From NCBI GenBank assembly GCA_910579535.1, contig CAJTUR010000011.1, positions 1-18,792 of the forward strand: a DNA stretch of 18,792 bases, given 5' to 3'. Source of the stretch: an uncultured Bacilli bacterium (GTDB lineage: Bacteria; Bacillota_I; Bacilli_A; RF39; UBA660). Below, piece after piece: positions 13,022 through 18,792 of the stretch. A model generated the notes under the pieces. That model was not told the origin of the DNA and did no database searches. It saw only the letters and a program-made list of their open reading frames with translations. Each line of letters opens with the position of its first letter. Position 1 is the first letter of the stretch. The position numbers were made by a program, and so were the translations under genes.

Positions 13022-15044
13022 GAGTTTCCCCTTTTTTATCTCTTTTTTCTTTTTGTTTTTTAACCTCTTCTACTGCTTCATTAATGGCATCTTCCACTGA
13101 TTTTATTTTATCCTCTATCATGCTATAGCCTATTGCCGCTCCGTATTCATAAGGTAATTTTTTAAATTCCTTATTTAATTTATGGATATAACTTGTTATT
13201 TGTTTCATTTGATAACCCACTAAATAGATCACAAATTCATTTCCATCCGTTCTTATAATATCACTGTTATCAAGCTGAGTTTTAACTAAAATATTAGCAG
13301 CACCTTTAATTTGTTCATCTCCTTGTTCATAACCCATTGTATCATTAATGTATTGTAAACTATTTAAATCGATTACAACTACCGCTTGTGGATAAATAGT
13401 ATTTTGACTCCAACCCTCTAAATTTTCATTTAAATAATTTCTATTTTTTAAAGAAGTTAATTGGTCAATATATTTTAATTTATCCTCCTTTTTTATTTTT
13501 TTAGATATTTTTACTCTTTTAGTAACTTTATAAATATATAAGAAACTAACAACTAAAATAATTAATATATACATAAAATATCTAGCAATCGTTCCAGTAA
13601 TCGTTCCAGCTCTCAAAGTTAAATCATAATTATAAGCTCCTTTATAAATCGAATCCATTGGACTTTTAAGATTACTAAATTTTAAAAATAACTTATTAAA
13701 AGTTTCATTATTGGATAGTTTAAAAACATAATCAGTATCAGCAACATCATTAAAACGTTCACTATAATTCGGAAAAGAACTTAATGTAGCTAAATAATTA
13801 TTTGTATCAAGAACAATAATTTCTTTATTTTTAACAATCTTTTTTAATTCTTTGGCATTTTTATAAGTTTTTACAATAGCTTTTGTATTTTCTTTTAAAT
13901 AATCGTATAAAATAGAATTTTCTAAAACATAAATCGTTTTATTATTAAGAGATTTTAAAGATTGAACTACAAGTGAATTCTTTTTATGAGCGATAACGCT
14001 ATACGAGATTCCTATTCCTGAATGAATAGAATTAAAATTCGTATTATCACCATAATAACCAAAGAACATATCAAATTTCTTTTGATTTAAAGCACTATTA
14101 AATTTAGCTAAGGTTTTATATTTTAGAAATTCAATATCTACATCACTAAATTTCATAAATTCTTTTAAATTTTGTGCAATAATGCCTCCATATTTCCCAC
14201 CTGATAAAATTTCATAAGGTTTATTTTCTACAAAGCCATAATGATAACGAACACTTCTCATAGTATCAATATCAGTTAAAGATAGATTAAGTGATTTTAC
14301 ACACAAGTTAAATAAATGTTCCAAATAATAATCTTCTAAAAAAGATTCTTCCCATTGAACATAATATTTTTTCATAACTTGTCCAAGTAAAGTATTCGTT
14401 CCCATACTAATCTTAAAATAATAGGGAATATCTTCAAAATGATGAACAACATAATAATCATGACTTAAAATGGATTCTAAATAAATATGTAATGGAACAA
14501 CCATATATTGAATCGTGGTTTGTGCTTCAAATTCTTTTAATAAATCCTCTCGTGTAGGATAAGTTTTAAATGAAATATCCTCGCTTAAATAGCTTTGAAC
14601 ATAATCTAAATTATCATTTAAAATACCAATATTTTTATCCTTTAATCTTTTTGAAGAAGCAAGAAATTCATTTTTTTGACCAATTAAAACATAGTGACTT
14701 TGGTAAAAAACAAATTCATTTTCTCCAATTAAGTTTCCGCTTGTTAACGATAAATCATCTACCTGCTCACCTAAATTAAAGGCTACATTATTAATTTTAA
14801 GTCCATATTTTTTACCAAAATCATTAATGAAATCATAAAAAACGCCCGCTCCAGTTTCTCCAAAAACGGAAACATTATTTAATACATGAAGATTCAAAAC
14901 ATTACTACTATTATCAGCAATAAATCTCTTTTCTTGTGATGTCAAACGATTAGGATTGGTAAAATAAAAATAAGAAAAACCAAAACTAAATATAAAGATT
15001 AAAATACAAATAAGTCCTAAAATAATTTTTTTCTTCTTTTTCAT
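13011..15044 (-). CDS. Membrane sensor: two solute-binding-like domains plus degenerate GGDEF domain
   Basis: The product has 677 residues from the ATG at 15044, chosen because AGAGGTGAGG lies six bases before it; a GTG at 15056 overlaps that site. An N-terminal membrane helix (about 6-28) is followed by two solute-binding-like regions (about 45-250 and 270-470) that resemble family 3 binding proteins. A second helix lies at about 489-506 and a cytoplasmic GGDEF domain from about 525. The domain keeps D-Q-L-T-S-L-K-N-R, V-I-D-L-N-S-L-Q-Y-I-N-D and G-Y-E-Q-G-D. The signature loop reads R598-T-D-G-N-E-F instead of R-x-G-G-D/E-E-F. Both the first Gly and the acidic residue used for metal and catalysis are changed, so it may bind rather than make cyclic-di-GMP, or be inactive. 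The architecture suggests sensing of an external small molecule. Confidence 0.88.
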   Translation of the reverse strand: MKKKKKIILGLICILIFIFSFGFSYFYFTNPNRLTSQEKRFIADNSSNVLNLHVLNNVSVFGETGAGVFYDFINDFGKKYGLKINNVAFNLGEQVDDLSLTSGNLIGENEFVFYQSHYVLIGQKNEFLASSKRLKDKNIGILNDNLDYVQSYLSEDISFKTYPTREDLLKEFEAQTTIQYMVVPLHIYLESILSHDYYVVHHFEDIPYYFKISMGTNTLLGQVMKKYYVQWEESFLEDYYLEHLFNLCVKSLNLSLTDIDTMRSVRYHYGFVENKPYEILSGGKYGGIIAQNLKEFMKFSDVDIEFLKYKTLAKFNSALNQKKFDMFFGYYGDNTNFNSIHSGIGISYSVIAHKKNSLVVQSLKSLNNKTIYVLENSILYDYLKENTKAIVKTYKNAKELKKIVKNKEIIVLDTNNYLATLSSFPNYSERFNDVADTDYVFKLSNNETFNKLFLKFSNLKSPMDSIYKGAYNYDLTLRAGTITGTIARYFMYILIILVVSFLYIYKVTKRVKISKKIKKEDKLKYIDQLTSLKNRNYLNENLEGWSQNTIYPQAVVVIDLNSLQYINDTMGYEQGDEQIKGAANILVKTQLDNSDIIRTDGNEFVIYLVGYQMKQITSYIHKLNKEFKKLPYEYGAAIGYSMIEDKIKSVEDAINEAVEEVKKQKEKRDKKGETHEK

Positions 15045-15059
15045 AAAAATCCTCACCTC

Positions 15060-15545
15060 TTATTCAGAAGTAACCTCAGTATTATTATTCCAAACAAGAC
15101 CATTACCACTCGCATTTTTAGCTCCCATAACTAAGAACCCTTCATTAGTATCAGTGGCATTTTGTTTTAATGTAAAATGGAAATCATAAAACTTTAAATA
15201 ATTTTCTTCAAAATGCTCTAAAGAAGAGAAGGCTTTACTTTGTGCTTCTACTAAACTAACATTTTCTTTAAAAAACATCGTAATATAGATAATTTTACCT
15301 TTTGATTTAATGGAAACTTCACTAACTAACTCATCTTCATTATAAGCATCTTTAAATTGACTCATAATGGTATCATTTAGTTGAACTTCCTCAATTCCCT
15401 CTAGTCGATCTCCATAAACTGATTTAGAAGAACCCAAAAAAGCGGTAATCACTACACCTATAACAACAATCGCACAAATAATAATAATTGAAAATAAAAC
15501 AACCAGAACACGATTTTGATTCCATAAATCTTTTAATTTCTTCAA
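15060..15545 (-). CDS. Single-pass membrane protein of unknown function
   Basis: The 161-residue product has a positively charged N-terminus, one membrane helix (about 13-37) and an outer domain of about 120 residues, probably alpha/beta. There are no cysteines beyond the helix. I do not recognise a family. The start is TTG at 15545, supported by GAGGTGGAG just upstream and by no better ATG. It heads the operon with the sensor (15-base gap) and the YihY-like gene. It could be a partner of the sensor, but that is inference from position only. Confidence 0.75.
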   Translation of the reverse strand: MKKLKDLWNQNRVLVVLFSIIIICAIVVIGVVITAFLGSSKSVYGDRLEGIEEVQLNDTIMSQFKDAYNEDELVSEVSIKSKGKIIYITMFFKENVSLVEAQSKAFSSLEHFEENYLKFYDFHFTLKQNATDTNEGFLVMGAKNASGNGLVWNNNTEVTSE

Positions 15546-15565
15546 ATCTCCACCTCTTCCTTAAG

Positions 15566-15602
15566 GTATAATCATTATACTACATTATATACTTTTTGAC
15601 TA
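15566..15602 (-). promoter_or_regulatory. Promoter of the sensor operon with an overlapping palindrome
   Basis: On the minus strand TATAAT (15574-15579) has a weak -35, TAGTCA (15597-15602), 17 bases upstream. A perfect palindrome, GTATAAT-C-ATTATAC (15566-15580), covers the -10 and start region. A repressor bound there would block initiation. Confidence 0.6.
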
Positions 15603-15758
15603 GTTTTTTACCATCAGTTAATTTTTAAAATTAAAAATATGTTAAATAAAACATTAAATTCTCGTTTTTAAGAATTTAGAGAAATTAGTTTTGTAAATAT
15701 CATTCTAATCATCATAATAAAACCTGTTTCATTTGTCATGAAAAGAAGGTCTATTATA

Positions 15759-16777
15759 ATGAAACAAAAGCATTTAACGCTTGAAGAAAGAGAAAGTATT
15801 GAAGATACTTTAAAGATAATTTTAATTTAACTCAAATGGAGAAAAAATCGGGAAACATAGAACTACGATCTCCAAAGAAATACTTAATCATCGTTTTAAA
15901 AAAGAATAAGTACAATATAACTCTTACTTTGCAAATTGTATTCATTCTGAAACCTGTGAAAAATCATGGTTGTAATGGATGCAGTAAAAATCTCATTGTA
16001 GATTGTCTAAATACTATTACAGAGCTAAAGATACTAATCGTGAATATGAATCTTTTAGATCAGCAGCTAGAATTGGAGTAAGAATATCACAAGAAGAAAC
16101 TTATGAAATCAATACTATCATTACACCTTTAATTAAAGAGAAAAAGCAAAATATTAATCACATTTTTATCAATCATCCTAATTTGTTATATTTTTCTAAG
16201 CCAACATTTTACTCTTATGATTTATTTTCTTTTAGAAATATTGATTTGACTCGTAAAGTAAAATATAAACCTAGAAAAAATGATGAAAAAAGAAGAACAA
16301 GAATAGAATTTATTATTAAAATTGGAAGAACTCATAAAGATTTTTTGGATTATATAACTTTAAATCCTTCTGCTTCTATTGTTGAAATGGATACTGTAGA
16401 AGGAGTTAAAGATAGAAAATATGAATTTAAAAGATTATTTGAAGTGATACTTACTGATAATGAAAGCGAGTTTTTAATCCTATCAGCATAGAAACTGACT
16501 ATCAAACTAGAGAAGTATTATCTCATGTATTCTATTGTAATCCCTCTGCTTCTTAAATCCAATTCATTCAAACATTTAACTCAAGAAGGATTGCAATTTT
16601 CTTGCTTCTCATATTAATTCTACAAGTAGAATTATTTTAAATAATAAAACTCCTTATGAGGCAGTTCAAACCTTATTAAATGAAGACACAATAAACAAAT
16701 TTAGTATTAAACTAACTCATCCAGATGAAGTGAATTTGTCTTCTTCTTTATTGAAAAGAGGAACTAAAAATGATTGA
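15759..16777 (+). pseudogene. IS30-family DDE transposase, frameshifted and internally deleted
   Basis: Joining frames recovers a typical IS30 transposase. The N-terminus K-H-L-T-L-E-E-R is followed by a helix-turn-helix ending near S-K-E-I-L. A cysteine motif around C-N-G-C-S-K comes next, and then a catalytic core with E-M-D-T-V-E-G (first Asp) and L-T-D-N-E-S-E-F (second Asp; usually T-D-N-G-S-E-F). The C-terminus reads F-L-A-S-H-I-N-S-T-S-R and N-K-T-P-Y-E-A-V. The first frameshift comes within about 20 codons. At least two more follow, and a deletion near 16550 removes the usual E-K-N-H-E-Y-I-R block with the catalytic Glu. The only sizeable intact frame is about 16003-16491. The enzyme cannot be active. 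Confidence 0.9.
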
Positions 16778-16946
16778 TGAGAATACTATTAATTTGCAAG
16801 ATATAAAAATATACTCTAAAGAGTTATTAAAGTATATAGAGTATAATTTCTTTATGACTTTTGAGCTTAAAGAAATTTTATTCTATTTCAAATCAGCAAT
16901 CTCCGAAATAGACAATATTAATGATTATTTTAGAATTAGAATCTAA
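16770..16946 (+). pseudogene. Accessory reading frame overlapping the IS30 transposase stop
   Basis: An ATG at 16770 overlaps the end of the transposase frame (ATGATTGA), the layout of translational coupling. The 58-residue frame is Lys/Glu/Ile-rich and predicted helical. A shift near 16930 would join it to a downstream stretch L-E-L-E-S-K-I-N-E-L-E-Q-N-S-Y-Y ending at about 16980, a coiled-coil-like tail. It therefore appears to be a broken helical protein of about 75 residues. IS30 elements usually have one gene, so its role is unknown. Confidence 0.5.
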
Positions 16947-17187
16947 AATAAATGAATTAGAACAAAATAGTTATTATTAATGTTCTAAACAAATTATAAA
17001 TGACAAATGAAACATATAAAATCATCTATAATTTCTTTTATTAATGACGAGAATTTAGTTCTATAATTTTTAAAAAATAATATTTTCGTCACTTTTTTGC
17101 GTAAAATTAAAAACTTTATTTCTCTTCATTCATTAGTAGATTATCACTTTTTTTATTATATAATTAATGTATTTTATAAAAAAATAC

Positions 17188-17213
17188 ACGTTTCATCATT
17201 TAAAAACGTGCAT
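17188..17213 (-). terminator. Terminator-like hairpin in the gap after the IS
   Basis: CACGTTT and AAACGTG form a 7-bp stem with a loop of about 10 bases. On the minus strand it is followed by a run of seven Ts. No intact gene directly upstream needs it, so it may be a leftover of a lost unit. Confidence 0.5.
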
Positions 17214-17255
17214 TTACTTTATTATTTTCTTTTTCTTTTATCCATGTGATTTTAG

Positions 17256-17419
17256 TTTACAAAAAAAATTAGTCATAATAAATTAAGTAATATGATTGCT
17301 ACCAATTACGATTTAGTTAATAGATATTACAATAAAAAAATAGTAAGAATAGATTTAGACATAGTAGCAAGAATGTTCTAGATTGTGATGTAAACGATAT
17401 AATTAAATACAAAAAATAA
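17256..17419 (+). pseudogene. Remnant of a small cro/C1-type (XRE) regulator
   Basis: One frame gives K-K-I-S-H-N-K-L, then R-Y-Y-N-K-K-I-V-R-I-D-L-D-I-V-A-R-M-F and a TAG at 17379. The next frame continues L-D-C-D-V-N-D-I-I-K-Y-K-K to a TAA at 17417. Together these match the start and the end of small single-domain XRE repressors, whose tails read A-L-x-C-D-V-x-D-I-I. The middle helices appear deleted and the tail is frameshifted, so it is not functional. It converges on the 17413-17443 terminator. Little else is visible between 17015 and 17255. Confidence 0.6.
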
Positions 17420-17443
17420 TAGAGTTCATAACCCTATTATTTT
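17413..17443. terminator. Bidirectional terminator between the XRE remnant and the small minus-strand genes
   Basis: A 10-bp stem AAAATAATAG/CTATTATTTT (17413-17422 with 17434-17443) is followed by Ts on both sides. It overlaps the stop codon of the minus-strand gene at 17442. Confidence 0.8.
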
Positions 17444-17729
17444 ATTTTGTTTTTCCTGTTGTTTCTCCGAGTGCTTTCATTAATGCTTGTTGTTTATCAT
17501 CCAAATTTGCGACTATTGTTTCTTTTATAGAAGGATCACCATAATTCGTTGTAAATTCTTTTTGTGATTCAATCATATTTTTTGCAATTCCTCCTAATCC
17601 TTGAAGCAATTCTATATTATTTTCATCAGTAGGATCAGATTGAATTTTCTGATAAACTGCACCCATAATCTGTTCTAAATCACTATAATTTTTAGTCATA
17701 CTATCATAAATAAAATCAAAATTTTCCAT
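17442..17729 (-). CDS. Small helical protein of unknown function
   Basis: The 95-residue soluble protein is predicted mostly helical, with no membrane segment or cysteine. Stretches such as L-L-Q-G-L-G-G-I-A-K-N-M-I-E-S-Q and the K/Q/A-rich C-terminus suggest a coiled or bundled fold. I recognise no family. AGGTGG precedes the ATG, and the gene begins 8 bases after the stop of its upstream neighbour, so the two form an operon ending in a strong terminator. Its intact frame contrasts with the decay around it. Confidence 0.65.
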   Translation of the reverse strand: MENFDFIYDSMTKNYSDLEQIMGAVYQKIQSDPTDENNIELLQGLGGIAKNMIESQKEFTTNYGDPSIKETIVANLDDKQQALMKALGETTGKTK

Positions 17730-17737
17730 AAGACCAC

Positions 17738-17977
17738 CTATCCTCTATGAGTATTTATTACATTAATCAAATCATCAAATTGATTATATTGTTTTTCAAT
17801 ACTTCTATTTTTATTATACTTTATTTTACCAGTTTTTACAATACTATAATCACAATTAATCTTAACTAAATGTTTTCCATTTGTTATAGAATGAGCTTTT
17901 AAAACTTCCCAAACTTCTGCTCCTATAATGTTAGGGGCTTCTTCTACTATTTTAGCAACAATTTCATGATGACTCAT
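17738..17977 (-). CDS. Small protein of unknown function
   Basis: A 79-residue frame has a short acidic-helical first part, a central segment with likely strands (G-K-H-L-V-K-I-N-C-D-Y-S-I), and a basic tail. No family is recognised. No good ribosome-binding site stands before the ATG at 17977. An alternative ATG at about 17999, in another frame, encodes M-N-R-S-A-Q-K-Y-E-S and then stops, so the 5' end may itself be frameshifted. It is coupled to the gene at 17442-17729. Confidence 0.5.
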   Translation of the reverse strand: MSHHEIVAKIVEEAPNIIGAEVWEVLKAHSITNGKHLVKINCDYSIVKTGKIKYNKNRSIEKQYNQFDDLINVINTHRG

Positions 17978-18008
17978 ATTTTTGTGCAGATCTATTCATT
18001 GAATAGAA

Positions 18009-18345
18009 TTAAGCAACATCTATTGCACCTACAACGTTACCACCAATATTATTGTCATTACCTGCAATTTGATCTATCGAACTTTCTACAGCTAAACCAC
18101 CAAAATATAAACCTTGACCATTATTATTATCATCTTTATTCATTACCATACCTATAACTACTACTATTCCAATTATTCCTACTAAAATTGCAAAAACTAA
18201 TAGCAATATACTTTTCATTACCATTAGGTTTATTCATAGGTTGTTGATTTAAATAATTAGTATTAGACATACTAATAGGAGCTTACCCACCCATATCTGC
18301 TGATTGAGAATTTACTGTTTCTCCACAGTTTTTACAAAAATTGAT
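18009..18345 (-). pseudogene. Degenerate zinc-ribbon plus membrane-helix protein gene
   Basis: Reading across breaks gives N-F-C-K-N-C-G-E-T-V-N, a zinc-ribbon-type C-x-x-C start. A polar Asn/Gln/Pro-rich linker follows, then a membrane helix (I-L-L-L-V-F-A-I-L-V-G-I-I-G-I-V) and an Asn/Gly-rich tail ending at 18009. Three defects are visible. The expected start codon position (18343-18345) reads ATC. An in-frame TAA follows the ribbon near 18284. A frameshift near 18215 separates the linker from the helix. The last segment alone (18009-18224) is open but lacks a good ribosome-binding site. The reconstruction is inference, although the order ribbon-linker-helix is common in Bacillota membrane proteins. 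Confidence 0.55.
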
Positions 18346-18428
18346 CGTTCTCTGTTATAGTATATAACCACCAATCTATAATTATTTAATGAAATTTCTC
18401 CTGAATTTGTCAAATAATTATATACCCT

Positions 18429-18792
18429 CTATGCTTTTGAAAATGATGAATTAATATTATCAAACTTATTTTCTAGTTTTGAAGATGTAGTTGTTAATTC
18501 ATAATCGTAGATATTATTATCTTCGTCATAATTTAATCCAAAATATCTATCAGAATAAATATTATTATATTTTTCAAACTCTCTATAATTATCTGAAACT
18601 TTTAATGATACTATGTCTATTTTCTTTTTATCATATCTAATGTATCTTTTTAAATCACTAACTAATTGTCCATCAACTTTTTTAAAAGTTACATAACTAG
18701 AATAATTTTTTATTTCTTCTATTTTTATATTATTAATTAATTTTTTGGTAATTGCAGTGCCTGTTGCTTTAGAAATATCACTTGTATTCAAG
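18429..18792 (-). pseudogene. Partial unknown gene at the window edge, probably cut by an in-frame TAG
   Basis: The frame enters from beyond the right edge; the first in-window start would be only a TTG. It runs to a TAG at 18429-18431. It encodes 120 visible residues, rich in Lys, Asn, Asp and Tyr, soluble in appearance, with no recognised domain. After the TAG the same frame stays open for about 38 codons (R-V-Y-N-Y-L-T-N-S-G-E-I-S-L-N-N-Y-R-L-V and on), with similar composition and a plausible strand pattern. The TAG is therefore probably a nonsense mutation. The rest of the gene lies outside the window, so its state cannot be judged fully. Confidence 0.45.

Larger units (their letters stand above)
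15725..17014 (+). mobile_element. Decayed IS30-family insertion sequence
   Basis: Perfect 15-bp terminal inverted repeats, TGTTTCATTTGTCAT (15725-15739) and its complement (17000-17014), enclose a broken transposase gene and a small accessory frame. I see no clear target-site duplication. The 1290-bp span is a little long for the family, consistent with the extra reading frame. The element separates the core operons on the left from decayed accessory DNA on the right. Confidence 0.85.

Noticed and set aside
15759..16777. Programmed frameshifting to make an active transposase
   Set aside because: Several separate shifts plus loss of the catalytic Glu block indicate decay, not a single recoding site.
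17966..18157. Plus-strand 63-residue open frame
   Set aside because: The product is a His/Tyr/Leu-rich low-complexity mirror of the minus-strand remnant and has no start signals.
1..18792. CRISPR array, tRNA or rRNA genes
   Set aside because: No spaced direct repeats, cloverleaf or rRNA-like segments were seen on either strand.

Overview
The window is low-GC DNA read with a code in which TGA is a stop: rlmB ends in TGA and tryptophan is TGG. Consensus TTGACA/TATAAT-type promoters, strong AGGAGG ribosome-binding sites, a SigH-like sigma factor beside rlmB and secE-nusG, and a firmicute-style long S12 point to a Bacillota/Bacilli relative, perhaps one of the uncultured gut lineages near Erysipelotrichia/RF39. 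The exact taxon cannot be fixed from the sequence alone. Nearly every intact gene is on the minus strand, so transcription runs from right to left.

Right part (about 15.7-18.8 kb) is a decaying accessory region. It holds a broken IS30-family element with matching 15-bp terminal inverted repeats, a cro/C1-type regulator remnant, two small unrecognised genes, a degenerate zinc-ribbon/membrane protein gene, and an edge gene interrupted by an in-frame TAG.

Middle part (about 7.3-15.6 kb) starts with a three-gene membrane/signalling operon: a single-pass protein, a solute-binding-like sensor with a degenerate GGDEF domain, and a YihY/BrkB-type membrane protein. It is followed by rlmB, the SigH-like sigma factor, secE-nusG, rplK-rplA and rplJ-rplL. 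Each transcription unit has a visible promoter. rplK carries an L1-site-like leader and rplJ an L10-type leader with an attenuator.

Left part (1-7.3 kb): where Bacillota normally have rpoB-rpoC after rplL, this genome has a divergent ribbon-helix-helix gene and a separately promoted operon of three small membrane proteins, one of them pilin-like. The str operon rpsL-rpsG-fusA-tuf follows, then a membrane-anchored beta-lactamase-like serine hydrolase. The left edge appears to be the end of an IS3/IS150-type element.

The core genes form the translation/transcription supply line: ribosomal stalk and L1 arm, decoding protein S12, S7, both GTPase elongation factors, NusG, SecE and a 23S rRNA methyltransferase. 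The most unusual points are Ile in place of S12 Pro90, Glu in the EF-G NKxD motif, the split of the rpoBC neighbourhood, a ribbon-helix-helix gene whose promoter is bracketed by two matching palindromes, and the L11 C-terminal extension.
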